Source: Curtobacterium sp. MCBA15_012
GTDB lineage: Bacteria; Actinomycetota; Actinomycetes; Actinomycetales; Microbacteriaceae
Direction: 5' to 3'
NCBI RefSeq assembly: GCF_001864935.2
Contig: NZ_CP126267.1
Span: 2,294,001 to 2,358,000 of the forward strand
Length of the DNA stretch: 64,000 bases
Positions 1 to 8,803 of this stretch are shown piece after piece. Every line of letters begins with the position of its first letter. Within the stretch, counting starts at the first letter, position 1. A model generated the notes under the pieces. The model ran no database searches. It worked only from the letters and a program-made list of their open reading frames with translations, and was not told where the DNA came from. The translations under genes and the position numbers were made by a program.

Positions 1-102
1 GGCGTCGCCCATCCCCACGGCCCGGAGCATGCCACGCGAGGTGGTCGCTTCGATCCCGTCGGTGACGACCCGGCTGCGCGGCTTCACGTCGATGTCAGGC
101 AT
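1..102 (-). CDS. ilvD: Dihydroxy-acid dehydratase, 5' end only (IlvD)
   Basis: Only the first 34 codons are inside the window, read leftward from the ATG at 102. They begin [16 protein letters not shown] and continue to [13 protein letters not shown] residues (here [13 protein letters not shown]), which is the well-known N-terminus of IlvD, the Fe-S enzyme that dehydrates dihydroxy acids in isoleucine, valine and leucine synthesis. The start is fixed by this match and by a TAGACT box at 109-114 that ends six bases before the ATG, so the mRNA is probably leaderless. The rest of the gene lies beyond position 1; I cannot judge intactness. Confidence 0.85.
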   Translation of the reverse strand, partial: MPDIDVKPRSRVVTDGIEATTSRGMLRAVGMGDA

Positions 103-108
103 GCAGTG

Positions 109-114
109 AGTCTA
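109..114 (-). promoter_or_regulatory. -10 box of ilvD (leaderless type)
   Basis: TAGACT on the minus strand, six bases before the ilvD ATG. No clear -35 hexamer is visible upstream. Confidence 0.6.
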
Positions 115-150
115 GGACCGTTTGGGATACCAGCGGGACACCACACCCCA

Positions 151-166
151 CGGACGGGAGGCGCGG
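151..166. repeat. Half copy of the GGACGGGAGGCGC palindrome
   Basis: The left arm CGGACGGGAGGCGCGG is intact just past the otsB stop codon; the right arm is lost. It belongs to the 3'-end palindrome family seen in full at 5255, 12665 and 16097. Confidence 0.6.
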
Positions 167-176
167 CTCGCCGCCG

Positions 177-1019
177 TCAGCGCGTCGCGCGCAGGCGGGC
201 GAGCTGCTTCAGGACGTCGGTCAGCGCGGCCGGGTCGGCCACGCGGTGGCCGGCGACCGAGTCGCCCTCCCCCACCTTGACGCCGACGTCGCCGTCGCGG
301 AGCACCCGGAAGGCGTCCTCGTCGGTCACGTCGTCGCCCGCGAAGAACACGGCGTCGGCGCCACGGAGCTCGCGGAGCCGCTCGATCGCGTCGCCCTTCG
401 TGACGTGCCGCACGGCGAACTCGACGATGTCCTTGCCGCCGCGCTCGAGCACGTCCGGGTCGGCCTCGTGCGCCGCGCGGCTCGCGGCGGCGTTCGCCTC
501 GGCCGCGACGTCGGCCCCCACGCGCCGGGTGTGCACGCCGTGGCCGGCGGGCTTGTGCTCGACGACGACCCCGGGGAAGCGCTCTCCCACCGCGTCGAGC
601 GCGGCGCCGACCCGGGCGACCCGGGCCTGCTCGTCCTCGGTGAGCGCGGCCTCGGCGTGGCCGTCGACCCGCCACTCGACGCCGTGCGAGCCGACGAGCG
701 CCATCTCCTCCGGGGCGTGCGACACGCGTTCGAGCCCCTCGAGCGGGCGGCCCGAGACGAGCACGACCTCGGTGTCCCGGGCGCGCTGCAGGGTGAGCAC
801 GGCCGCCCACGAACCGGGCAGCGCCCCGACCTGGGCGGGGTCGTCGGCGAACGGTGCGAGGGTGCCGTCGAAGTCGAGCGCGACGAGGAGGCGCGGCGCG
901 GCCGCGAGCGTCCCGAGGGCCGACGACAGGGCGGACGGGTCGGTGGAGGGGCCGCTCGACTGCTTGCCGTCGGTCTGCTGGCCGTCGGCCTGCTGACCGC
1001 TGGTGGTCTGCTCAGGCAC
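177..1019 (-). CDS. otsB: Trehalose-6-phosphate phosphatase
   Basis: This 280-residue protein removes phosphate from trehalose 6-phosphate, the second step of the OtsAB pathway. It carries the HAD-family motif DFDGT at residues 49-53, whose two aspartates (49 and 51) are the expected nucleophile and acid/base, and the late motif GDDVTDEDAF that binds the metal. The first 30 or so residues are a polar Gln/Gly/Asp-rich extension with a small internal repeat (ADGQQTDGKQ) outside the catalytic fold. The GTG start at 1019 overlaps the end of otsA by 8 nt, so the two genes should be translated together. Family assignment is firm; the exact start within the polar leader is less so. Confidence 0.9.
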   Translation of the reverse strand: MPEQTTSGQQADGQQTDGKQSSGPSTDPSALSSALGTLAAAPRLLVALDFDGTLAPFADDPAQVGALPGSWAAVLTLQRARDTEVVLVSGRPLEGLERVSHAPEEMALVGSHGVEWRVDGHAEAALTEDEQARVARVGAALDAVGERFPGVVVEHKPAGHGVHTRRVGADVAAEANAAASRAAHEADPDVLERGGKDIVEFAVRHVTKGDAIERLRELRGADAVFFAGDDVTDEDAFRVLRDGDVGVKVGEGDSVAGHRVADPAALTDVLKQLARLRATR

Positions 1020-2598
1020 CGTGCGCCTCCCGGGTGTCCTCGGCGGCGCGCGCGGTCTGCGCGTCCTGGTCGAAGATCGACATCGTGTCGGTCTGCGCCT
1101 CGCGGTGCACCTCGCGCTCGGCGCCCGACGGGTCGATGCGCGCGGAACGGGGCGCGTGCCGGTCCAGGGCCTCGAGGAACGAACGCGACCAGCGGGCCAC
1201 GTCGTTGTCGCGGACGCGCTTGCGGAGGGCGCGCATCCGCGTCGAGCGCTCGCGGCGGGGCATCTCGACCGCGCGCTGGATGGCGTCCTTCAGGGCGCCG
1301 ATGTCGTGCGGGTTGATGATGACCGCCTGCTTCAGCTCGTCGGCAGCACCGGCGAACTCGGACAGGATGAGCACGCCGTCGTTGTCGAACCGGCTCGCGA
1401 CGTACTCCTTGGCGACGAGGTTCATGCCGTCGCGCAGCGCGGTGACGAGCATGATGTCGGCCGCGAGGTACAGGGCGACCATCTCCTCGCGCGGGTACCC
1501 GTGGTGCAGGTACGAGATCGGCTGGTGGCCGATCGTGCCGAGGTCGCCGTTCAGCCGCCCGACGCTCAGCTCGATCTCGTCGCGCAGCGTGCGGTACGTG
1601 TCCACCCGCTCGCGGCTCGGGCTCGCGACCTGCACCAGGGTGGCGTCCTCGACGGCGATGCGGCCGTCCTCGACGAGCTCACCGAAGGCCTTGATGCGGT
1701 GGCGGATGCCCTTGGTGTAGTCGAGCCGGTCGACGCCGAGCAGCACGGTCTTCGGGTTGCCGAGACCGGCACGGATCTCGCGGGCGCGCTCCTGGACCTC
1801 GGGCCGACGGGCGATCTCCTCGAAGCTCTCGGCGTCGATCGAGATCGGGAAGTGGCGCGCCTCGACGTGCCGGACCGTGATGCCCTTGCGGCTGCGGGGC
1901 GCATCCGGGTCGTCGACCGGCACGTCGATGGTCGAGCCCTTGGTCGTGTAGCCCTTGATGTGCCGCACGGCGCGGAGGAAGTCGCTCGCGTCGTCGTGGC
2001 GCTGGAAGCCGATGACGTCGGCGCCGAGCAGACCGTCGAGGATCTGCGCCCGCCACGGCAGCTGGGCGTAGATGCCGACCGGCGGGAACGGGATGTGGTT
2101 GAAGAAGCCGATCGTCAGGTCGGGACGGAGTTCGCGCAGCAGGGCCGGCACGAGCTGCAGCTGGTAGTCCTGCACCCAGACGATGCCGTCCTGCTCGACG
2201 ATCGCCGCGATCTGCTCCGCGAACCGGGCGTTCACGGTCTTGTACGCGTTCCACCAGTCGCGGTGGTAGCTCGGGTGCTCGATGACGTCGTGGTAGAGCG
2301 GCCAGAGCGTGTCGTTGCTGAAGCCCTCGTAGTAGTCCTCGACCTCGCTCGCGCTGAGCGGCACCGGGACGATGTGGATGCCGTCGTTGTCGAACGGGGC
2401 GACCTCGACGTCGGGCTGGCCGACCCATCCCACCCAGGCGCCGTCGTTGGCGCGCATCACCGGCTCGAGGGCGGTCACGAGGCCGCCCGGGGAGTGCCGC
2501 CACCCCTCGTTGCCGTCCTCGTCGACCACGCGGTCGACGGGCAGACGGTTCGAGGCGACGACGAAGGCGTACCGGTCCTGGTGGGTGGGTGTTGCCAT
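1012..2598 (-). CDS. otsA: Trehalose-6-phosphate synthase (GT20)
   Basis: A 528-residue retaining glycosyltransferase that joins UDP-glucose (or a related nucleotide sugar) to glucose 6-phosphate. The N-terminus FVVASNRLPVDR and the segments RLDYTKGI, WVQDYQL and ALRDGMNLVAKEYV are hallmarks of GT20 enzymes, and the length is normal. The ATG at 2598 is chosen because it directly precedes the conserved ASNRLP strand; the frame stays open further upstream but that part is antisense to corA. It overlaps otsB, forming a two-gene trehalose operon. Trehalose serves as an osmolyte, and in actinobacteria it also feeds envelope glycolipids. Confidence 0.93.
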   Translation of the reverse strand: MATPTHQDRYAFVVASNRLPVDRVVDEDGNEGWRHSPGGLVTALEPVMRANDGAWVGWVGQPDVEVAPFDNDGIHIVPVPLSASEVEDYYEGFSNDTLWPLYHDVIEHPSYHRDWWNAYKTVNARFAEQIAAIVEQDGIVWVQDYQLQLVPALLRELRPDLTIGFFNHIPFPPVGIYAQLPWRAQILDGLLGADVIGFQRHDDASDFLRAVRHIKGYTTKGSTIDVPVDDPDAPRSRKGITVRHVEARHFPISIDAESFEEIARRPEVQERAREIRAGLGNPKTVLLGVDRLDYTKGIRHRIKAFGELVEDGRIAVEDATLVQVASPSRERVDTYRTLRDEIELSVGRLNGDLGTIGHQPISYLHHGYPREEMVALYLAADIMLVTALRDGMNLVAKEYVASRFDNDGVLILSEFAGAADELKQAVIINPHDIGALKDAIQRAVEMPRRERSTRMRALRKRVRDNDVARWSRSFLEALDRHAPRSARIDPSGAEREVHREAQTDTMSIFDQDAQTARAAEDTREAHGA

Positions 2599-2705
2599 GG
2601 GGTGGTGGGGTCTCCGTTCCGCCCGGACGGTGCACCGGGTTCCCCGCCGACGGTACCAGCGCGGGGTCGGCCGGTCCCCCGGCGGGACCGCACCGGTCGG
2701 CTGGC

Positions 2706-2711
2706 TAGGCT
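2706..2711 (+). promoter_or_regulatory. -10 box of corA (leaderless type)
   Basis: TAGGCT with seven bases to the corA ATG at 2719. No Shine-Dalgarno is present in the space, which fits leaderless initiation. Confidence 0.65.
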
Positions 2712-2718
2712 CGCGGAC

Positions 2719-3693
2719 ATGGTCGCAACACGCGCGTGGCGGAACGGCAGGCCCGCGGAGCGGGACTTCCCGGTGGACGAGGTGTCGGACCTGCTGGGCC
2801 GGGACGACGACACCTTCGTGTGGGTGGACCACACCGACCCGGGTCCGGACGACCTGCGGCACGTGGAGGAGGAGCTCGGCATCCACGCCCTGGCCCTCGA
2901 GGACGCCCTCGAACCCGGGCAGCGTCCGAAGCTCGACCGGTACCGGGACAGCCTGTTCCTGGTCGTCTACGACGTCGAGGGGCTCGACGCGCAGGGCGAC
3001 CTCGTCACGCACGAGGTGAAGGCGTTCATCACCCGGCGGGCCCTCGTCACGATGCACGGCCCGGACGTCGACCTCGGCGCGGTCGACCGCCGGCTCGACG
3101 CGAACGTCGACGTGTGCGAGCACGGCGTGCCGTGGCTCGTCTGGGGGCTGCTCGACGCGGTCGTCGACCACGCGACGTCGACCGTCGAGGACGTCGAGGC
3201 GCGCATCGAGACGCTCGAGGACGACCTCTTCGAGCACGGCGACCCGCGCGAGCAGCAGGTCCAGCGCCGCTCGTTCCGGCTCCGGAAGGCCCTCGGGGTG
3301 CTCCGGCGGCAGGTCGTGCCCACGCGGGACAGCGTCGCCTCGTTGCTGCACGGCGACGCCCAGTCGATCGCGGACGGCATCCGCCCGTACTTCCGCGACG
3401 TCGAGGACCACCTGGTGACGATCGCCGACTCGGTCGAGCAGCTGCGCGACTCGGTGTCGAGCGTTCTCGACACGAACCTCAACCTGGCGTCGAACCGGCA
3501 GAACACGGTCATGAAGAAGGTCACGAGCTGGGCGGCGATCATCGCGATCCCCACCGCGATCACGGGCTTCTTCGGGCAGAACGTGTCGTTCCCCGGCGAG
3601 GGGCACTGGAGCGGGCTGGCGGCCTCGGTGTCGCTCATCGTCGCGACGTCGCTCGTGCTCTACCGCGTGTTCAAGACGAAGGACTGGCTCTAG
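2719..3693 (+). CDS. corA: CorA-family divalent metal transporter with GQN in place of GMN
   Basis: A 324-residue protein with the CorA layout: a long soluble alpha/beta then helical N-terminal part rich in charged residues, followed by two C-terminal membrane helices ending in VFKTKDWL. The loop between the helices normally reads GMN and forms the selectivity site; here the segment is ITGFFGQNVSFPG, so the central Met is Gln. It probably moves magnesium or a related divalent ion through the cytoplasmic membrane, but the substitution leaves the substrate open. It is divergent from otsA and convergent with the ArsB-like gene, with a strong shared hairpin at 3719-3745. Confidence 0.85.
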   Translation: MVATRAWRNGRPAERDFPVDEVSDLLGRDDDTFVWVDHTDPGPDDLRHVEEELGIHALALEDALEPGQRPKLDRYRDSLFLVVYDVEGLDAQGDLVTHEVKAFITRRALVTMHGPDVDLGAVDRRLDANVDVCEHGVPWLVWGLLDAVVDHATSTVEDVEARIETLEDDLFEHGDPREQQVQRRSFRLRKALGVLRRQVVPTRDSVASLLHGDAQSIADGIRPYFRDVEDHLVTIADSVEQLRDSVSSVLDTNLNLASNRQNTVMKKVTSWAAIIAIPTAITGFFGQNVSFPGEGHWSGLAASVSLIVATSLVLYRVFKTKDWL

Positions 3694-3718
3694 CCGGAAG
3701 CTGCCGCCACCACCGGGG

Positions 3719-3745
3719 CGGCGTCCGTCGCCGCGACGGACGCCG
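3719..3745. terminator. Bidirectional terminator between corA and the ArsB-like gene
   Basis: Perfect 12-bp stem (3719-3730 with 3734-3745) and a 3-nt loop, placed between two convergent genes. There is no T-tract, as usual in very GC-rich genomes. Confidence 0.7.
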
Positions 3746-3762
3746 CGGCCGGGCGGGAGCGG

Positions 3763-4914
3763 CTACAGCTGCAGGGCGAGCACGCCCGCGACGACCGTGA
3801 GGGGCGCGACGACGCAGCCGAGCGCCATGTAGCGCCCCCACGACAGGTGCACGCCCTCGCTCGACAGCCGCGCGTGCCAGAGCAGCGTCGCGAGCGAGGC
3901 CCACGGCGTGATGAGGCACCCGGCGTTCACGCCGACGAGGAGCGCCGCGTACCGCAGGGCCTCGTGCCCGGCGGCCGGCTCGAGCACGAGGTAGGCGGGC
4001 AGGTTGTCGATCGCGTTCGCCGCGACCCCGCCGGCCCCGCCGAGCAGCAGGAGCGACCCGGTGTCGGTCCCGCCCGAGAGCGCCTGCACGATCGGGTCGG
4101 TGAGCCCGGTGGCGTGCAGGGTCTCGACGACGACGAACAGCCCGGCGGCGAACACGAGCGTCGCCCACGGCACCCGGGACGGACGGAGCTCCGCGGGGGC
4201 GCGGAACGCCGCGACGACGACGAGGGCGGCCGCGGCGGCGAGGGCCGCGATCCACACCGTGACGCCGGCCGTGAGCGCGACGACCAGGGCGACGAGCACG
4301 ACCGACGCCGACCAGAAGAACACCGGGTCGCTCGGGCGGCGCACCGCGACCGGCGTGTACCGGCCGAACAGCTTGCCGCGGAACACGACGAGGAGCACGG
4401 CGCACGGCACGACGACGCCCGCGAGCGCCGCCCACACCATGAGGCCGGCGAACGGGATCGGCCCGTCGAGCCCGATCTTGTCGACCGCGAGCAGGTTCGT
4501 GAGGTTCGACACGGGCAGCAGCAGCGACGCCGTGTTCGCGAGCCACACGGTGGTCAGCGCGAAGGGCATCGGCGGCAGGCCCACCCGGCGGGCGAGCGTG
4601 ATCACGATCGGGGTGAGCAGCACCGCGGTGGTGTCGATGGACAGGAACACCGTGCAGACCACGGCGAGCACGACGACCGCGCCCCAGAGCCCGATGGTGC
4701 GGCCGCCACCGACCCGGGCGGCCAGGTCGGCGAGCCGGTCGAAGACGCCGGCGTCGGCCGCGAGCTCGGACACGATCGTCAGGCCGAGCACGAACGCCAG
4801 CACCGGGACGACCCGGTCGGCCAGGGTGGCGAGCTCGGACAGGGGCAGCAGCCCGAGCAGGACGCACACCGCCCCGACCGCGAGCAGGACTCCCCCGATG
4901 ACGGCCTGACGCAC
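3763..4914 (-). CDS. ArsB/SLC13-like anion transporter
   Basis: A 383-residue membrane protein with about ten hydrophobic segments. The stretch FLSIDTTAVLLTPIVITLA followed by NTASLLLPVSNLTNLLA is typical of the ArsB/NhaD/SLC13 ion-transporter superfamily, whose members move arsenite, sodium or dicarboxylates. At 383 residues it is shorter than classical ArsB (about 430). No arsR, arsC or acr3 gene is nearby, so arsenite export cannot be claimed from context. A TACATT box at 4984-4989 on the minus strand gives a leader of about 60 nt. Superfamily confident, substrate unknown. Confidence 0.75.
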   Translation of the reverse strand: MRQAVIGGVLLAVGAVCVLLGLLPLSELATLADRVVPVLAFVLGLTIVSELAADAGVFDRLADLAARVGGGRTIGLWGAVVVLAVVCTVFLSIDTTAVLLTPIVITLARRVGLPPMPFALTTVWLANTASLLLPVSNLTNLLAVDKIGLDGPIPFAGLMVWAALAGVVVPCAVLLVVFRGKLFGRYTPVAVRRPSDPVFFWSASVVLVALVVALTAGVTVWIAALAAAAALVVVAAFRAPAELRPSRVPWATLVFAAGLFVVVETLHATGLTDPIVQALSGGTDTGSLLLLGGAGGVAANAIDNLPAYLVLEPAAGHEALRYAALLVGVNAGCLITPWASLATLLWHARLSSEGVHLSWGRYMALGCVVAPLTVVAGVLALQL

Positions 4915-4997
4915 GCTGACTCCTCGTTCTCGTCACGGCCAGGTCGACCGGCCGTCGCCGGGCAGGGTGACCGGCGGCGCTCCAATGTACTGGCCGG

Positions 4998-5003
4998 TAG
5001 CGT
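4998..5003 (+). promoter_or_regulatory. -10 box of the 63-residue gene
   Basis: TAGCGT, about 28 nt before the GTG at 5031, leaving a short leader that contains the ribosome site GGAGGAGGAA (5019-5028). Confidence 0.5.
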
Positions 5004-5030
5004 GGCCGGGACGACCAGGAGGAGGAACCC

Positions 5031-5222
5031 GTGCGGAAGTTCATGTTCAGCGGTGCGGTGTGGAGTTCGATCATCAGCGGCTACAGCGTCGTGCAGACCA
5101 CGCGGCAGGGGCCGCGGGACTGGCGCCTGGCGCTCACCTGGATCGCGTGGCTCTCCACGACGATCGTGGCGCTCGGCACGGTCGTCGAGGACGACCGCGC
5201 GGTGAAGGCGCGCCAGAAGTAG
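5031..5222 (+). CDS. Small hypothetical membrane-associated protein
   Basis: A 63-residue protein starting at GTG 5031, which is preceded by a strong purine-rich ribosome site. It has a moderately hydrophobic middle (residues about 33-50, LALTWIAWLSTTIVALGTVV) that could be one membrane helix and a charged tail ending KARQK. I recognise no domain. The strong ribosome site and high GC at third codon positions argue that it is real. It is divergent from the ArsB-like gene and convergent with mscS, separated from the latter by a palindromic terminator-like repeat. Confidence 0.6.
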   Translation: MRKFMFSGAVWSSIISGYSVVQTTRQGPRDWRLALTWIAWLSTTIVALGTVVEDDRAVKARQK

Positions 5223-5254
5223 CGACGCGGCCCGCGGTCACCGACGTGACCGCG

Positions 5255-5302
5255 GACGGACGGGAGGCGCGGTGCCGGCTGGCACCGCGCCTCCCGTCCG
5301 TC
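5255..5302. repeat. GGACGGGAGGCGC palindrome, copy A
   Basis: A 48-nt inverted repeat centred at 5278, perfect apart from the central GGCT, between convergent genes (ends at 5222 and 5326). It can fold to a long hairpin on either strand and probably terminates both genes. It is almost identical to copies at 12665-12712 and 16097-16144. Confidence 0.85.
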
Positions 5303-5325
5303 GTGCGGTGGGTCGCGGCGGCCGG

Positions 5326-6531
5326 TCAGCGCTCCTGCGGGCGCGGGTGCGCGGTCGGGGCGTCCGGCACCTGGTCGGGGCGGATGCCGGAGGTCTGGAT
5401 CGGTCCGGTGAAGAGCGCGGAGCGCTCGTCGCCCTCGCGGAACAGCGAGGCGTCCTGCTCGTCGGTGCGGGGACGCCGCTTGCCGACCGACTCGTGGCCC
5501 TGCGTCACCTGCACGCGCTGGCGCGGCAGGGCGTCCGGGTGCTCGCGCTGCAGCCACTCGACCATCTCCTCGCGCACGTAGCAGCGGAGGTCGAACAGGC
5601 CCCCCGCGTCCGGGGCGCTGACGAGGATGCGCACGCGCACCAGTCCGCCGACGGCCTCGGTGACCTGCAGGACCTTCGTGCGGCCGTCCCAGATCGTCGA
5701 GGTGGCGAGGATGCGGTCGAGCTCGGTGCGCATCTCGGTGGGGCTGATCCGCCAGTCCAGGTCGAACTCGACCGCGCCGAGCAGTTCACTGCCCGTGCGC
5801 GTCCAGTTCTCGAACGGCGTGCTCGTGAAGTACGTCGACGGCAGGACGAAGCGACGGTCATCCCAGAGGTGCACCACCACGTAGGTGAGGGTGATCTCCT
5901 CGATCCGCCCCCACTGCTGCTCGACGACCACGACGTCGTCGACGCGGATGGAACCCGAGAAGGCGAGCTGCATGCCGGCGAACACGTTCCCGAGCGTCGA
6001 CTGCGCCGCGAGCCCGGCCACGACCGAGATGAGCCCGGCCGAGGCGAGCACGCTCGCGCCGGCCGCCTCGACGCCCGGGAAGGTGAGCAGGATCGCGCCG
6101 ACCGCGATGATCACGAGCACGGCCACCGTGAGCCGACGGATGATGAGGACCTGCGTGCGGATGCGTCGGGCCACCCGGTTGTCGGGCACGTCGACGCGGT
6201 AGCGGTGCAGGCCGAGGTCCTCGAGGAAGATCGCGACCTCGCACGCCAGCCAGCACCCGACCGCGATCGTGGCGATGAGGAACGCGTGCGAGACCTCGTC
6301 CCGCCACGGGTACTGCTCCGCGTCGTGCGGGATCGTCGCCGCGAACGCCGCCCAGAGGAGTGCGACCAGGAGCACGGTCCGGAAGGGGTGCTTCGTCCGG
6401 CGGGAGAGCACGGCGGCCCAACGTTCCCGGCGGGCGATCGTGCGGAGCACCAGGTGCAGGACGAGCGCCGCGGCGGCCGTGACGAGCAGGGCGAACCCGA
6501 TCGCGACGAGGAGTCGGAGGAGGATGTCCAT
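5326..6531 (-). CDS. Mechanosensitive ion channel, MscS family
   Basis: A 401-residue protein with four N-terminal hydrophobic segments, then the MscS core: a glycine/alanine-rich pore helix (ASAGLISVVAGLAAQSTLGNVFAGM) and the beta domain beginning IRVDDVVVVEQQWGRIEEITLTYVVVHLWDDRR, typical of the family. It should open under membrane tension and release solutes on hypo-osmotic shock. The start at 6531 is chosen because the first hydrophobic segment follows at once; the ribosome-site-like GGAGGG abuts the ATG, so the start is not certain. The C-terminal 50 residues are polar. It is divergent from ansP. Confidence 0.85.
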   Translation of the reverse strand: MDILLRLLVAIGFALLVTAAAALVLHLVLRTIARRERWAAVLSRRTKHPFRTVLLVALLWAAFAATIPHDAEQYPWRDEVSHAFLIATIAVGCWLACEVAIFLEDLGLHRYRVDVPDNRVARRIRTQVLIIRRLTVAVLVIIAVGAILLTFPGVEAAGASVLASAGLISVVAGLAAQSTLGNVFAGMQLAFSGSIRVDDVVVVEQQWGRIEEITLTYVVVHLWDDRRFVLPSTYFTSTPFENWTRTGSELLGAVEFDLDWRISPTEMRTELDRILATSTIWDGRTKVLQVTEAVGGLVRVRILVSAPDAGGLFDLRCYVREEMVEWLQREHPDALPRQRVQVTQGHESVGKRRPRTDEQDASLFREGDERSALFTGPIQTSGIRPDQVPDAPTAHPRPQER

Positions 6532-6656
6532 CCCTCCATCGTGGCGGTCGCGCCCTGACCGTGTTCGCCGGTCGGAGCGGCGACCCCGACGCGGCACGAC
6601 AACCTGTCGGAGCGTACAGGCATCGTGGCCGTGCCGCCCCGGTGCCGCCGCCGATG

Positions 6657-6662
6657 TAGGTT
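6657..6662 (+). promoter_or_regulatory. -10 box of ansP (leaderless type)
   Basis: TAGGTT, seven bases before the ATG at 6670. Confidence 0.65.
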
Positions 6663-6669
6663 GGCGCGC

Positions 6670-8205
6670 ATGACAGCGCAGAACGACACGGGTGTCTCGA
6701 AGCCCGCGAACGACTTCTCGCACGAGCAGGAGGGCTTCCAGCACGGTCTGAAGCCCCGGCAACTGCAGATGATCGCGATCGGCGGGGCCATCGGCACCGG
6801 ACTCTTCCTCGGCGCGGGCGGCCGCCTGCACACCGCCGGACCGGCGTTGGCGGTGACGTACCTGATCGCGGGCATCTTCGCCTTCTTCATCCTGCGGGCG
6901 CTCGGCGAGCTCGTGCTGCACCGCCCGTCCTCGGGGTCGTTCATCTCCTACGCCCGCGAGTTCTACGGCGAGAAGTTCGCGTACGCCGCCGGGTGGATGT
7001 ACTTCCTCAACTGGGCGATGACCTCGATCGTGGACACCACGGCGGTCGCGCTCTACCTGCAGTACTGGAAGGCGTTCACCGCCGCGCCGCAGTGGCTCCT
7101 CGCGCTCATCGCGCTCGTGGTGGTCCTCGCCGCGAACATGGTCGCCGTCAAGGTCTTCGGTGAACTCGAGTTCTGGTTCGCCCTCATCAAGGTCGCGGCG
7201 CTCGTCGCCTTCCTCGTCATCGCGCTCGTGTGGCTCGTCTTCGCCTTCCCGGTGGAGACCGGCGGCGAGGCGGTCCGCACCGGCTTCTCGATCTGGCAGG
7301 ACAACGGCGGCCTCATCCCGAACGGCGTGCTGCCCGCCGTGCTCGTCGTGCAGGGCGTCGTGTTCGCCTACGCCGCGATCGAGCTCGTCGGCACGGCCTC
7401 CGGCGAGACGCAGGACACCGAGAAGGTCATCCCGCGCGCCATCAACTCGGTCGTCTTCCGCATCGCGGTCTTCTACGTCGGCTCGGTCGTGCTGCTGTCG
7501 CTGCTGCTGCCGTACACGTCGTACAAGGAGGGCGTGAGCCCCTTCGTGACGTTCTTCTCGTCGCTCGGCAACCCGCAGGTCGGGGTGGTCGCCGGCTCCA
7601 TCATGAACTTCGTGGTGCTCACCGCGGCGCTGTCGTCGCTCAACGCCGGCCTGTACTCGACCGGCCGCGCGCTGCACTCGATGGGCATGAACGGTTCCGC
7701 GCCGAAGTGGACCACGAAGATGTCGAAGGGCGGCGTCCCCTACGCCGGCATCCTGCTCACCGCCGCGTTCACCGTCGCGGGTGTCGCGCTCAACTACTTC
7801 GTCCCGTCGCAGGCGTTCGAGATCGCGCTCAACGTCGCGAGCCTCGGGATCATCACCGCGTGGGGCACGATCATCCTCTGCCAGATGCGCCTGCGGCAGT
7901 GGGCGAAGCAGGGCCTGGCGAAGGAACCGAGCTTCAAGCTGCCCGGTGCCCCGGTGACGTCGTGGCTGACGCTCGCGTTCCTCGTGTCCGTCGTCGTGCT
8001 CATGGCGATCGACTGGCCGGTGGGCACCTACACGATCGCCTCGCTCGTCGTCATCATCCCGCTGCTCGTCGTCGGCTGGTTCCTGCAGCGCGACCGGATC
8101 CTGCGCATCGCCGCCCTGCGTGAGGGTGTCACCGGGCCGTACCCGATCACCGGTCGGGACCCCGCGAACCAGGTCCGACGCGACGGACGGTCCGGCAAGG
8201 ACTGA
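6670..8205 (+). CDS. ansP: L-asparagine permease (APC family)
   Basis: A 511-residue, twelve-helix amino acid permease. The first helix [15 protein letters not shown], the segment [11 protein letters not shown] and the helix [10 protein letters not shown] follow E. coli AnsP closely over the whole length as I remember that sequence, including the C-terminal [15 protein letters not shown]. It should bring L-asparagine into the cell with protons. The ATG at 6670 sits seven bases after a TAGGTT box, and 30 polar residues precede helix 1 as in other members. Related GabP/CycA permeases are the main alternative, but the AnsP match is stronger. Confidence 0.85.
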   Translation: MTAQNDTGVSKPANDFSHEQEGFQHGLKPRQLQMIAIGGAIGTGLFLGAGGRLHTAGPALAVTYLIAGIFAFFILRALGELVLHRPSSGSFISYAREFYGEKFAYAAGWMYFLNWAMTSIVDTTAVALYLQYWKAFTAAPQWLLALIALVVVLAANMVAVKVFGELEFWFALIKVAALVAFLVIALVWLVFAFPVETGGEAVRTGFSIWQDNGGLIPNGVLPAVLVVQGVVFAYAAIELVGTASGETQDTEKVIPRAINSVVFRIAVFYVGSVVLLSLLLPYTSYKEGVSPFVTFFSSLGNPQVGVVAGSIMNFVVLTAALSSLNAGLYSTGRALHSMGMNGSAPKWTTKMSKGGVPYAGILLTAAFTVAGVALNYFVPSQAFEIALNVASLGIITAWGTIILCQMRLRQWAKQGLAKEPSFKLPGAPVTSWLTLAFLVSVVVLMAIDWPVGTYTIASLVVIIPLLVVGWFLQRDRILRIAALREGVTGPYPITGRDPANQVRRDGRSGKD

Positions 8206-8290
8206 CCGCCGCGCGACGCGGACACCGTCCTCGTCGTCCGGACAACGCTCTCGTCCCCGGTGGGGATGGCACGGGTCCGGCACACGCCGC

Positions 8291-8296
8291 TACGAT
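8291..8296 (+). promoter_or_regulatory. -10 box of the gene at 8303 (leaderless type)
   Basis: TACGAT, six bases before the GTG at 8303. Confidence 0.6.
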
Positions 8297-8302
8297 CGGC
8301 GC

Positions 8303-8608
8303 GTGCCGGACCCTTCTGTCTCCCCCACGCTCGACCTGCAGCTCAGCTGGCGGGCCACCACCGGACGGCTCCGGTTCTACGACCACACGGTGCACGCCGA
8401 GACGAGCTTCGAGCGCGACGCACCCACGCAGGTCCCGATGGACGAGGTGTACGGCTGGCGCATCGAGCCGTGCGACTTCGACGCGGTGTGCGTCGAATTC
8501 GTGACCGCGCGTGACACCTACCGGGTGCTGCTCGACACCCGGGACGAACGGGTCGCGCGACTGGCGCTCGAACGGGTCCTCGGGGCGTCGCTGCCGTCCG
8601 AGGGCTGA
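8303..8608 (+). CDS. Small hypothetical protein
   Basis: A 101-residue soluble protein with no domain I recognise. It is mainly predicted beta in the first two thirds (TLDLQLSWRATTGRLRFYDH, then YGWRIEPCDFDAVCVEFVTARDTYRVLLDT) and ends in a helix (ERVARLALERVLG), which would fit a small PH-like fold, though this is speculation. The frame is open further upstream, but the GTG at 8303 lies six bases after a TACGAT box and no ribosome site supports an earlier start. It follows ansP after 97 nt. Confidence 0.6.
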   Translation: MPDPSVSPTLDLQLSWRATTGRLRFYDHTVHAETSFERDAPTQVPMDEVYGWRIEPCDFDAVCVEFVTARDTYRVLLDTRDERVARLALERVLGASLPSEG

Positions 8609-8681
8609 GGCGCCGCCGCCGGGGCCGCCGGGCAGCGCCGCGGCGGCCGAGGCCGGCGCCGAAGGGGCCACCGCGCGGCGG

Positions 8682-8739
8682 CGGGCACCGACGTGGCGAC
8701 CGCGCAGCGGCGGGCACCGACGTGGCGACCGCGCAGCGG
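8682..8739. repeat. Two perfect 29-bp tandem repeats
   Basis: The 29-bp unit CGGGCACCGACGTGGCGACC plus nine further bases occurs twice in a row (8682-8710 and 8711-8739), with degenerate relatives on both sides. The stretch 8609-8803 between the convergent genes holds no gene that I can support. Confidence 0.8.
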
Positions 8740-8803
8740 CGGGCGACGCGGCCACCGTGCAGCCGCGGCCTGCGAGGCGGGCGCGACCCGCGCCTCCCGG
8801 CCG

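Noticed and set aside
3763..4914. Arsenic resistance operon
   Set aside because: Only one ArsB-like transporter is present, without arsR, arsC or acr3. The superfamily is wide, so arsenite is not supported.
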